DNA from: Paroceanicella profunda
GTDB taxonomy: Bacteria > Pseudomonadota > Alphaproteobacteria > Rhodobacterales > Rhodobacteraceae
Length of the DNA: 64,000 bases
NCBI RefSeq assembly: GCF_005887635.2
Contig: NZ_CP040820.1
Location: forward strand, 186,001-250,000
Direction of reading: 5' to 3'
Part shown: positions 7,653-15,253 of the stretch, in pieces
Numbering within the stretch: position 1 is the first letter of the stretch
How the letters are laid out: every line of letters starts with the position of its first letter
Position numbers and translations under genes: made by a program
The notes under the pieces: model-generated
What the model saw: only the letters and a program-made list of their open reading frames with translations
What the model was told of the DNA's origin: nothing
Database searches by the model: none

Positions 7653-8117
7653 GGCAGGCTCCGGCTCGGCTGAAGGGAGAGGACGCGGGCCCCGGCGCGG
7701 CGCGGGGCGCTTCCACACATATGGCGCGGGGCCGCGCCGGGAGGCATGCGTGGGATGGTGCCGCGTGGCATGCGCGGGAGGGTGCCGTGAGGCGTGTGCG
7801 GGATGATACCGCGAGACATGCGCGCGACAGTGCCACGGGACGTGTGTGGGGTGGTGCCGCGTGCCATGCGCGGGATTGTGCCGTGAGGCGCGCCTGGTGC
7901 GGTGCCGTGGGAGATGTGGGACGCCGTGGCGCGCGTGGGGCGCGAGGCGCGGCCGGGGGAGGGTCGGGGACCGGCGGGGCAGGGGCCGGCGCGCTCGCCC
8001 GGACAGGGGGGGAGGGCGCGCGCCGGGCGCGGGGGGCGCCGCGGGTCGGGCGACAGGCGGCGCCGTGGCGTGCCCGCCGGGCGGCGCTGGCCCGGCGCGC
8101 GCTGCGCCGCGGCCGCC
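7653..8117. other. 465-bp spacer with a 24-bp tandem repeat
   Basis: It separates two leftward genes. The part nearest the enolase-superfamily gene is the 24-bp array (7733-7924). The rest is GC-rich with no recognised gene. A 72-codon minus-strand frame (7867 down to 7649) reads through the array as 8-residue repeats, and its TGA overlaps the next ATG as ATGA. It has no visible ribosome site. Confidence 0.6.
7733..7924. repeat. Degenerate 24-bp tandem repeat, eight units
   Basis: Units begin at 7733, 7757, 7781, 7805, 7829, 7853, 7877 and 7901, exactly 24 bp apart. Each starts with a GGTGCCG-like block and carries a central RCATGYG block. Some units also carry a GAGGC block and most end in a CGGGA-type block. 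Units differ at 4-9 positions. Because 24 is divisible by three, any frame crossing it gives an 8-residue peptide repeat. The array ends abruptly at about 7924. Confidence 0.85.
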
Positions 8118-9263
8118 TCATGCGGCGGTGTCGAGCATGGCGCGGGCGAAGCCGGTCAGCTCCTCCGGCGTCGCCCGGGCCCGGTGCGCGGTGAGCATCG
8201 GGGCGCATTCCGGCCCGGAGACGGCGCGCACCAGCGCCTCGGGCGTCACCGCGCGGAAGGCTTCGGGCAGGGCCAGCGGCGCGGCGCAGCGCGCCACGAG
8301 ATCCTCCCAGGCCTCCGGCAGGGCGGCGGCGCAGGGGCAGCCGCAGGCCTGCGCCGCGGCCTCGATCTGCGGCGTGGGCCGGGCGACCAGCCAGCGCAGG
8401 CTGACCCCGAAGCCGAGCGCCGTCGCCAGCCCGTGATGCACGGGCGCCAGCGCCGCGGCGCCATGGCTGAGCGCATGGGCGATGGCGGTGCCGCAATTGT
8501 CGATCGCCACCCCGGCATGGAAGGCGCCGAGCAGCAGCGCCTCGCGCGCGGCGAGGTCTTCCGGCGCCGCGATGGCCCGGGGCAGGGCCTTCGGGATCAG
8601 CCGGAGCGCGTGATGGGCGTGCAGCGCGGCGCCGGCATGGCTGCGCGCCGAGGTGGAGGCCTCGAAGGCATGCACGAAGGCGTCGAGCGCGCACCAGGCG
8701 GTAAGCGCGGGCGGCAGGCTCACGGTCAGCTCCGGGTCCAGCAGCACGAGGCGCGGCTTCAGCTCCTGCCCCCAGGCCCAGAGCTTGCGGCCGTCCGGCC
8801 CGGAGAAGATGCAGGTGGCGCAGCTCTCCGCCCCGGTGCCCGCGGTGCTGGGCACCAGCAGGCTGGGCAGCGGCTCCGGCGGCAGGGGCGTCGCGGCCAG
8901 CGCATAGGCCATCGGGTCCGGCGCGCCGGGGATGCAGGCGGTGGCGAGCTTGGCGATGTCGAGCGCCGAGCCGCCGCCGATGCCGATCACCAGGTCCGCC
9001 CCCGCCGCGCGCCCCGCCTGCGCCGCCGCCGCCACATGGGTGGATTTCGGCTCGCCGGTGAAGGCGGTGAACGGGGAGACGGCGAGCCCCTCCGCCGCCA
9101 GCGCGGCCAGGGCGGGGGCGAGCAGCCCCTGCGTCTCCAGGAACGGATCGGCGACGAGCAGCACCCGTGCGTGCCGGCTCAGCGCGGCGGCCTCCCGGCC
9201 GATCTGCCCCAGGGCGCCGGGCCCGCAGATGGTCGCCGGGACGGGCGCTGTGGAATAGGTCAT
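8118..9263 (-). CDS. Iron-containing (group III) alcohol dehydrogenase family protein
   Basis: 381 residues from the ATG at 9263, with AAAGGA about eight bases upstream; an upstream in-frame ATG at 9308 lacks support. The GIGGGSALDIAK motif (94-105) binds the nucleotide pyrophosphate. Asp194, His198 (LDAFVHAFE), His263 or 267 (AHALSHG) and His277 (PVHHG) fit the four metal ligands of the family. It should reduce an aldehyde or ketone, or oxidise an alcohol, with NAD(P). It could also be a maleylacetate-reductase-like member. The next leftward gene is an enolase-superfamily enzyme, 465 bp away, which suggests but does not prove a shared pathway. Confidence 0.85.
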   Translation of the reverse strand: MTYSTAPVPATICGPGALGQIGREAAALSRHARVLLVADPFLETQGLLAPALAALAAEGLAVSPFTAFTGEPKSTHVAAAAQAGRAAGADLVIGIGGGSALDIAKLATACIPGAPDPMAYALAATPLPPEPLPSLLVPSTAGTGAESCATCIFSGPDGRKLWAWGQELKPRLVLLDPELTVSLPPALTAWCALDAFVHAFEASTSARSHAGAALHAHHALRLIPKALPRAIAAPEDLAAREALLLGAFHAGVAIDNCGTAIAHALSHGAAALAPVHHGLATALGFGVSLRWLVARPTPQIEAAAQACGCPCAAALPEAWEDLVARCAAPLALPEAFRAVTPEALVRAVSGPECAPMLTAHRARATPEELTGFARAMLDTAA

Positions 9264-9452
9264 GCGGGTCCTTTCTCGCAGGCCATCGGCTCTGCGCTCA
9301 GGGAGCATCGGGCCGCCCGTTGCGTCAAGGCCGCTTGCACAAATCGGGCGTTTCCGCCGCGAAGGGGTTCGAAAGCCGCGGGGCGCGCACTAGGTCATGC
9401 CGTGGCGCGGGCACGGCCCCGCCCCCCTCACACATGAAAGCGAGGCAAGCCC

Positions 9453-9887
9453 ATGACGATCAAGAAAACCGGTTCCGCCGCCTGGGAAGGCGGCCTGAAG
9501 GATGGCAAAGGCACCATCTCCACCCAGAGCGGCGCGCTGAAGGAGCATCCCTACGGCTTCAAGACCCGCTTCGAGGGCGTGGCCGGCTCCAACCCCGAGG
9601 AGCTCATCGGCGCGGCGCATGCCAGCTGCTTCACCATGGCGCTGTCGCTCATCCTGGGCGAGGCGGGCCTGACGGCGGAGCGCATGGACACCACCGCCAC
9701 CGTGAGCCTGGACCAGGTGGACGGCGGCTTCGCCATCACCGCCATCCACCTCGACCTGAAGGCGAAGGTGCCCGGCACCACGGCCGAGCAGTTCGCCGAT
9801 CTCGCCGCGAAGGCGAAGGCCGGCTGCCCGGTGTCCAAGCTGTTCGGCTCCAACGCCGACATCAGCCTCGACGCCGCCCTGGTCTGA
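9453..9887 (+). CDS. osmC: OsmC-type organic hydroperoxide reductase
   Basis: 144 residues, full length for OsmC. The two redox Cys residues are Cys59 (AHASCF) and Cys125 (AKAGCPVSK), the same numbering as in the E. coli protein. The N-terminal KKTGSAAWEGGLKDGKGTIS and the YGFKTRFEG segment are typical of OsmC rather than Ohr. It detoxifies organic hydroperoxides in the cytoplasm, with dihydrolipoyl-type reductants in characterised members. The ATG follows GAAAGCGAGGC. It is a single gene, divergent from the alcohol dehydrogenase. No regulator is adjacent. Confidence 0.92.
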   Translation: MTIKKTGSAAWEGGLKDGKGTISTQSGALKEHPYGFKTRFEGVAGSNPEELIGAAHASCFTMALSLILGEAGLTAERMDTTATVSLDQVDGGFAITAIHLDLKAKVPGTTAEQFADLAAKAKAGCPVSKLFGSNADISLDAALV

Positions 9888-9988
9888 GCGCGGAAGGCCC
9901 GTCCCCTCCCTCTCCGCTGCCCGCCGTCACGGGATCGTCGCACAAACGGTTCAGGACTGCGGGCGGTGATTCCGAGGGAGATGGACTT

Positions 9989-12187
9989 ATGAGAACCGCA
10001 TTGTCTGGCACCTGCGCGCTGGCGGCCCTGACGGCCATGATGGCCCTGCCGGCCCCCCGCGCGGGCGCACAGGACGCCACCGTGGCCGCGCCGCGCAGCT
10101 TCAACCGCATCGCCTCCTTCGCGGTGAACGACAACCTGCCCGCAGGCACGGACCCGAAAACCGAGACCTCCGCCGAGATCATCTACGCCGATGAGACCGG
10201 CATGACCCTGGTCTACACCGACAGCCCGCTGGGCGTGGTGGGGCGCATCGACATCTCCGACCCCGAGGCCCCGAAGCCGCTGGGCGTCACGCAGATGAAC
10301 GGCGAACCCACCTCCGTGGTGGTGATCGGCGAGCGGGCCTATGTGGGGGTGAACACCTCCCCGAGCTACACGGAGCCCTCGGGCAAGCTGGTGAGCATGG
10401 ATCTCGCCAGCGGCGCGGAGACCGCGAGCTGCGACATCGGCGGCCAGCCCGACAGCGTGGCCGCCGCGCGCGACGCGAGCTTCATCGCCGTCGCGGTGGA
10501 GAACGAGCGCGACGAGGAGCTGGGCGACGGCGGCCTGCCGCAGATGCCCGCCGGCTACGTGGTGGTCCTGCCGCTGATCGACGGCGTGGTGGATTGCGCG
10601 GCCATGGTGAAGGCCGATGTGACCGGCCTCGCCGAGGTGGCGCCGGAGGACCCGGAGCCGGAATTCGTGGACGTGAATTCCCGCGGCGAGATCGCCGTCA
10701 CCCTGCAGGAAAACAACCACATCGTGGTGCTGGACCGCACCGGCAAGGTGCTGTCGCATTTCTCCGCCGGCACGGTGGACCTCGAGGGCATCGACACGCA
10801 GCGTGACGGCGCGCTCTCCTTCACCGACAGCCAGGCCGGCGTGGCGCGCGAGCCCGATTCCATCCAGTGGCTGGGCGACGACCGGCTGGTGATCGCCAAC
10901 GAGGGCGACTGGAAGGGCGGCGCGCGCGGCTGGACCGTGTTCTCCCCCGCGGGCGAGGTGCTCTACGAGAACGGCACCGGCTTCGAGAAGGCCATCGTGC
11001 AGATCGGCCATTACCCCGAGAAGCGCTCGAACAAGAAGGGTGTGGAGCCCGAAGCGGTGGAAACGGCCACGTTCGACGGCACGCCCTATGCATTCATCGG
11101 CTCCGAGCGCGGCTCGGTCCTGGGCGTCTACGACATGAGCGGCGCCACCCCGGTGCTGCGCCAGCTGCTGCCCTCGGGCATGGCGCCGGAGGGGCTCGTG
11201 GCCATCCCGTCGCGCGGGCTTCTGGTGAGCGCGAACGAATCCGACCTCGGCGCGGAGGGCGGCGCGCGCGCACAGGTGATGATCTACCGGCTGGAGGACG
11301 GCCCGGCGGCCTATCCCTCCCTCACCTCCGAGGGCGCGGATGAGCTCATCGGGTGGGGCGCGCTCTCCGGCCTCTCCGCCGACCCGGATGAGGCCGGCCG
11401 GCTCTACGCGGTGAACGACAGTTTCTACGCCATGCAGCCGACCATCTTCACCATCGACGCCACAGCGAAACCGGCCCGCATCACCGCGGCGCTGCCGGTC
11501 ACCCGCGGCGGCCAGCCGGCGCAGAAGCTCGACATGGAGGGCATCTTCGCCGATGCCGACGGCAGCTTCTGGATCGGCAACGAGGGCAACACCGAAAAGC
11601 TGGTGCCCCACGCCATCCTGCACGTGGGCGCGGACGGCGCCATCAGGGAGGAGATCGGCTTCCCCGCCGCGCTGCTGGCCGGCGAGACGCGCTTCGGCAT
11701 CGAGGGCATCACCCGCATCGGAGACCGGCTCTGGCTTGCCATCCAGCGCCCTTGGGGGGATGACCCGAAGGGCATGGTCAAGCTCGTCTCCTACGATCTG
11801 GCCAGCAAGGACTGGGGCGCGGTGCACTACCCGCTCGACACCGCCGGGGCGGGCTGGATCGGCCTCTCCGAGATCGCGCTGCAGGGCGACCGGGTGCTGA
11901 TCGTGGAGCGTGACAACCAGATCGGCGCCGCAGCCCGGGTGAAGAAGCTCTACGCCGTCCCGGTGTCCGCGCTGCAGCCGGCGCCGCTGGGCGACGCGCT
12001 TCCGGTGGTCACGAAGACGCTGGTGCACGACTTCCTGCCCGACCTCGCCGCGCCGAAGGGCTACGTGGTCGACAAGATCGAGGGCTTCACCGTCGATGCC
12101 GCCGGCGAGGGCTTCGCCGTCACTGACAACGACGGCGTGGATGACAGTTCCGGCGAGACGCATTTCTTCTCGATCGGCAAGCCCTGA
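9989..12187 (+). CDS. Secreted esterase-like phytase-domain protein
   Basis: 732 residues from the ATG at 9989, preceded by GAGGGAG at 9975-9981. A Sec signal peptide (TALSGTCALAALTAMMALPA) ends near AGAQDA. The N-terminal half is a beta-propeller with LVIVD/choice-of-anchor-like blades (SPLGVVGRIDISDPEAPKPL). The C-terminal half from about residue 450 fits the esterase-like activity of phytase family (YAVNDSFYAMQPTIFTID, MEGIFADADGSFWIGNEGNT, GIEGITRIGDRLWLAIQRPW). It is probably periplasmic and acts on a phosphoester or ester. No lipobox is seen. It stands alone and is followed by a strong hairpin. The substrate cannot be deduced. Confidence 0.8.
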   Translation: MRTALSGTCALAALTAMMALPAPRAGAQDATVAAPRSFNRIASFAVNDNLPAGTDPKTETSAEIIYADETGMTLVYTDSPLGVVGRIDISDPEAPKPLGVTQMNGEPTSVVVIGERAYVGVNTSPSYTEPSGKLVSMDLASGAETASCDIGGQPDSVAAARDASFIAVAVENERDEELGDGGLPQMPAGYVVVLPLIDGVVDCAAMVKADVTGLAEVAPEDPEPEFVDVNSRGEIAVTLQENNHIVVLDRTGKVLSHFSAGTVDLEGIDTQRDGALSFTDSQAGVAREPDSIQWLGDDRLVIANEGDWKGGARGWTVFSPAGEVLYENGTGFEKAIVQIGHYPEKRSNKKGVEPEAVETATFDGTPYAFIGSERGSVLGVYDMSGATPVLRQLLPSGMAPEGLVAIPSRGLLVSANESDLGAEGGARAQVMIYRLEDGPAAYPSLTSEGADELIGWGALSGLSADPDEAGRLYAVNDSFYAMQPTIFTIDATAKPARITAALPVTRGGQPAQKLDMEGIFADADGSFWIGNEGNTEKLVPHAILHVGADGAIREEIGFPAALLAGETRFGIEGITRIGDRLWLAIQRPWGDDPKGMVKLVSYDLASKDWGAVHYPLDTAGAGWIGLSEIALQGDRVLIVERDNQIGAAARVKKLYAVPVSALQPAPLGDALPVVTKTLVHDFLPDLAAPKGYVVDKIEGFTVDAAGEGFAVTDNDGVDDSSGETHFFSIGKP

Positions 12188-12195
12188 CCCGCGAA

Positions 12196-12223
12196 GGTCG
12201 CGGGCGCCCCGGCCCCCGCGACC
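12196..12223 (+). terminator. Hairpin after the esterase-like phytase gene
   Basis: A perfect 9-bp stem GGTCGCGGG/CCCGCGACC with a 10-nt loop starts 8 bases after the TGA. There is no U-tract. Confidence 0.5.
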
Positions 12224-12396
12224 ACACCGCCGCCCGCCATCCGGCGCCCTGCTGGGCCGGCTGATGCCGCGCGGAGCGGGCCTGGCCCGGCCCGTTCCGG
12301 CGAGCGTCCCACCTGCCTGTCCGCGCGACCCGCGCCCCCTGGCCGCAGCGCGCCACGGGCCCCCGGCCATCCGCCCGGGGCCCGGCCGCCGCGCCC

Positions 12397-12716
12397 GCAC
12401 GGCGCGCGGCGCGGCCACCGTGCAGCGCGCAAGCACCTATGCCCCTCCGCTCCGCCCCGGCCTTGCCGAGCGTGCCCGGTATGGCGGTCGGCCACCGCGC
12501 TGCGCGCAGCACTTCGATCGTGCGTCCCCGGCTCTGTCGACCGCCTGCCGCCGCCCTGTATGGCGGTCCGCAACCGCGCTGCGCGCAGCACCTCCGACCT
12601 TGCGTCCCCGGCCCCGTCGAGCGCCTGCCGTCACCCCGCACGGTGCGCGGCCAACGAGCTGCGCGCAGCACCCCCCGACCCTGCGCCTCCGGCCCTGCCG
12701 GCCGGCAGAGGATCCC
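12397..12716. repeat. ~80-bp tandem repeat, three clear units and one degenerate unit
   Basis: Clear units start near 12480, 12559 and 12638 (79-80 bp period). A weaker unit lies at 12397-12479. Each clear unit contains the palindromic core GCTGCGCGCAGC (unit cores near 12500, 12579 and 12659), then TGCGTCCCCGG-like and GCCTGCCG-like blocks. Unit ends diverge more than the core. The period is not a multiple of three. It sits between two genes and upstream of the otsA promoter. Confidence 0.8.
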
Positions 12717-12759
12717 GGCACTTTTCCCGACGTGGGTGCACTTGCGTTGATCCGACGCG

Positions 12760-12785
12760 GGAACCTTTCGGGTTATTCAATTGTT
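12760..12785 (+). promoter_or_regulatory. Candidate EcfG-type general-stress promoter upstream of otsA
   Basis: GGAAC at 12760-12764 is followed after 17 bases by TGTT (12782-12785). The alphaproteobacterial EcfG consensus is GGAAC, 16-17 bases, then CGTT, so the -10 matches three of four. The surrounding sequence is locally AT-rich. otsA is a known general-stress target in rhizobia. The assignment is inference. Confidence 0.4.
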
Positions 12786-12893
12786 AACACAGTACCGGAG
12801 ACCACCAACCTCACCGCCTGTGTACGCGGACAGGGGAAGGGCGCAAGAAACCATCTCCGAGCGTCTGTCATCAATCGACATGGGGAGAGTCTG

Positions 12894-13028
12894 ATGCAGC
12901 CCGGAATCCGCCACACGACCGTCGCCGATCCGTCCGGGATCACCGATATGCCCGTTGGAACCGGGGCCGTCGCGGCCCTGCGGCTTTCCGTTGCCTGCAG
13001 GGACCTTTCTCGCGGAGGGCTTGGATAA
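12894..13028 (+). CDS. Small leader ORF translationally coupled to otsA
   Basis: 44 codons with ATG at 12894 and GGGGAGAG five bases upstream, a strong ribosome site. Its TAA overlaps the otsA ATG as TAATG (13026-13030). No upstream ribosome site is available for otsA other than sequence inside this frame (GCGGAGGG near 13013-13020). The peptide has no recognised domain, membrane segment or signal. It may be a real microprotein or a leader that couples otsA translation. The alternative is that otsA uses the internal GGAGGG itself and the frame is chance. Confidence 0.4.
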   Translation: MQPGIRHTTVADPSGITDMPVGTGAVAALRLSVACRDLSRGGLG

Positions 13029-14440
13029 TGTCTCGCATCATCGTGGTATCTAACCGCCTTCCGAGCCCGCGCAGTTCTGCCGGCGGGCTGGCCGTGGCCC
13101 TGACCGACTGCCTCTCCGCCACCGGCGGCGTGTGGATCGGCACCAGCGAGGACATCGCGACGGAGCCGGGCCAGCGCCTGCGCCCGCTCGACGAAACCGA
13201 ATCGCTGTTCGTGAAGATGGGCTTCGACCTCACGCGCCAGGAACATGAGAACTACTATCTCGGCTATTCCAACTCGGTGCTCTGGCCGGTGTTTCACGGC
13301 CGCGCCGACCTGATGGACTACCGTGAGGAATACGACATTTCCTACCACGCGCTGAACGCGCGGCTGGCGGCGATGATCGCCGGGCTGTTGCGTCCGGGCG
13401 ACCTTCTGTGGGTGCAGGACTATCACTTCCTGCCGCTCGCGGCAGAACTGCGCCGGCTGGGGGTGTCGAATGCCATCGGGCTGTTCCTGCACATCCCCTT
13501 CCCCGACACCAATGACCTGCAGGTGATCCCGGACCATGTGGAGCTGCTGCGCGCGCTGCTGGACTATGACCTGATCGGCCTGCAGACCCAGCGCGACGTG
13601 AATGCCTTCCTCGGCTCCTGCCGGACCTGCGCGGGGGCGGAGCTGATGATCGACGGCAGCGTCTCGGCCTTCGGCAAGCGCACCGCGGTGGCGAGCTTCC
13701 CGATCGGGATCGACACCGAGGGCTTCGCGCTGGAAGCCTCGCGCACCCTGCCGCCGCGCCACGTGGAGGACCCGGAGCGCCAGCACCTGATCATCGGCGT
13801 GGACCGGCTGGACTATTCCAAGGGCCTGCCGCAGCGCTTCCTCGCCTATGAGCGCCTGCTGGAAACCCATCCCGAACTGGCCGGACGGGTGTCGTTCCTG
13901 CAGATCGCGCCGCCCACGCGCTCGGGCTTGCGCGCCTACAGCGAGATCCGCGCCGAGCTGGAGCGCCTCGCCGGCTGCATCAACGGCGCGCATGCGGACA
14001 TAGACTGGACGCCGCTGCGCTACATCCACCGCGCCCTGCCGCGCGAGCAGCTCGGCTCGCTCTACCGCCGCGCGCGGGTGGGGCTGGTGACGCCGCTGGC
14101 CGATGGCATGAACCTGGTGGCCAAGGAATACGTGGCCGCGCAGGACCCGGAGAACCCCGGCGTGCTGGTGCTGTCGCGCTTTGCCGGCGCGGCCGAGCAG
14201 ATGACCGAGGCGCTGCTGGTCAACCCGCATGACCGCGGCGCGGTGGCCCAGGCCATCCACCGTGCGCTGCGCATGCCGCTGGGCGAGCGCCGGGCCCGGC
14301 ACGCCTCGCTGATGCGCAAGCTGCTGGAGGAAGACATCACCTGGTGGAGCACCACCTATCTCAAGCGCCTGCGCGACACGGTGTGGCACCGCAAGATCGT
14401 GACCGCCCAGAGCGAGCTGGCCAGCCAGATTCCGGGGTGA
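13028..14440 (+). CDS. otsA: Trehalose-6-phosphate synthase
   Basis: 470 residues, GT20 family, GT-B fold, cytoplasmic. It joins UDP-glucose (or ADP/GDP-glucose) and glucose 6-phosphate to trehalose 6-phosphate. Family segments are VVSNRLPSP with AGGLAVAL (start), WVQDYHFLPLAAELRRLG, GVDRLDYSKGLPQRFLAYE and PLADGMNLVAKEYVA. The ATG at 13028 is joined to a 44-codon upstream ORF by TAATG. GGAGGG at about 13015-13020 could serve as ribosome site. The partner phosphatase otsB lies directly convergent, 15 bp away, at the end of the long glucan operon. The two steps are therefore transcribed separately. Confidence 0.96.
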   Translation: MSRIIVVSNRLPSPRSSAGGLAVALTDCLSATGGVWIGTSEDIATEPGQRLRPLDETESLFVKMGFDLTRQEHENYYLGYSNSVLWPVFHGRADLMDYREEYDISYHALNARLAAMIAGLLRPGDLLWVQDYHFLPLAAELRRLGVSNAIGLFLHIPFPDTNDLQVIPDHVELLRALLDYDLIGLQTQRDVNAFLGSCRTCAGAELMIDGSVSAFGKRTAVASFPIGIDTEGFALEASRTLPPRHVEDPERQHLIIGVDRLDYSKGLPQRFLAYERLLETHPELAGRVSFLQIAPPTRSGLRAYSEIRAELERLAGCINGAHADIDWTPLRYIHRALPREQLGSLYRRARVGLVTPLADGMNLVAKEYVAAQDPENPGVLVLSRFAGAAEQMTEALLVNPHDRGAVAQAIHRALRMPLGERRARHASLMRKLLEEDITWWSTTYLKRLRDTVWHRKIVTAQSELASQIPG

Positions 14441-14446
14441 GCGGGG

Positions 14447-14465
14447 GCGGGGCGGTCAGCCCCGC
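14447..14465. terminator. Bidirectional hairpin between convergent otsA and otsB
   Basis: A perfect 7-bp stem GCGGGGC/GCCCCGC with a GGTCA loop. It begins seven bases after the otsA stop and overlaps the otsB stop codon (14456-14458). It could end transcripts from both sides. No U-tract is present. Confidence 0.45.
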
Positions 14466-15253
14466 TCCTCCACACTGACGGCGCGCGCCAGCCAGTCGCG
14501 CAGCGCGGCGGGGCTGTCCAGCCGCCAGGCGGCGGCGGTGTCCGGCCTGTCGCCCACATGCACCGAAATGCCCTCCCGGGCCCGCACCCAGCCGAGTGCG
14601 GGCTCGTCCGTCGTGTCGTCCCCGGCGAACACCGGGACGCGGCCGCGGAACGGCGCCCGGTCCATGAGCCGCGCCACCGCCCGGTCCTTCGACACCCCGG
14701 CGGGGTGGATCTCGTAGGCCATCTTCGCGCGCTGCAGGGCGAAGCCGGGATGCGCGGCCACCACCGCCTCCGCCGCCGCGCGTGCCTCCGCGTCAAGCGC
14801 AGGGTCGGCGCGGAAGTGGATGACCGCCCCGGCGGGTTTCTCCTCGAAGAGATAGGCCGCGCGGGTGGCGGCGAGCGCGCGCAGGGCCGCGCGCACCGGC
14901 CCGGCGTCCGGCTGCCGCAGCCCGGGGGCGGGTGCTGCGTCCTCCGGCCAGGTCTCCGAGCCGTGCGATCCCACGATCACGCCGCGAAACTCCGGCAGGA
15001 AGCCGCGCAGGTCCGCCAGCCGCCGCCCGGAGACCAGCGCGATCGCCCCGCCCGCCGCCGCGTCGAGCGCGGTCAGCAGCCCGGGCAGGATCTCGGGGAT
15101 GCGGATGTCGTCGGGGCGCGGCGCGATGTCCACCAGCGTGCCGTCGAAGTCGAGGAACAGCGCGTGGCGCGACAGGTCGGGCACCGGCGGGGGCCCGCCC
15201 GCCGGGCGGTTCCCGGCAGGGGCGCCGGATGTGGGCGCACGGGGGTCAGTCAT
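14456..15253 (-). CDS. otsB: Trehalose-6-phosphate phosphatase
   Basis: 265 residues, HAD-IIB phosphatase. It dephosphorylates trehalose 6-phosphate to trehalose. HAD motif I is FLDFDGTLVDIAP (Asp nucleophile and Asp+2), motif II is LVSGR, and motif IV is AGDDTTDEPAL. The N-terminal Pro-rich tail (about 30 residues) is longer than usual. It is the last gene of the eight-gene leftward operon. Its start overlaps treY by 8 bp, so expression follows the glucan genes rather than otsA. Confidence 0.95.
   Translation of the reverse strand: MTDPRAPTSGAPAGNRPAGGPPPVPDLSRHALFLDFDGTLVDIAPRPDDIRIPEILPGLLTALDAAAGGAIALVSGRRLADLRGFLPEFRGVIVGSHGSETWPEDAAPAPGLRQPDAGPVRAALRALAATRAAYLFEEKPAGAVIHFRADPALDAEARAAAEAVVAAHPGFALQRAKMAYEIHPAGVSKDRAVARLMDRAPFRGRVPVFAGDDTTDEPALGWVRAREGISVHVGDRPDTAAAWRLDSPAALRDWLARAVSVEERG

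Larger units (their letters stand above)
12188..12893. other. 706-bp region between the esterase gene and the otsA leader
   Basis: It holds the terminator hairpin (12196-12223), an ~80-bp tandem repeat (12397-12716) and the presumed otsA promoter (12760-12785). No gene is recognised. Long frames through it are repeat-derived. Confidence 0.6.

Noticed and set aside
7733..7924. The 24-bp array as a CRISPR array
   Set aside because: Units are contiguous with no unique spacers, and no cas genes are in the window.
5017..8694. A very long open frame (over 1200 codons) on the minus strand across the enolase-superfamily gene and spacer
   Set aside because: It is an Arg/Ala/Pro-rich shadow in another frame of real genes and the 24-bp array, with no domain. 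High GC makes stop codons rare.
12096..13028. A 310-codon + strand frame running through the ~80-bp repeats into the otsA leader
   Set aside because: Only its last 44 codons have a ribosome site. The rest is repeat-derived and overlaps the esterase gene end.
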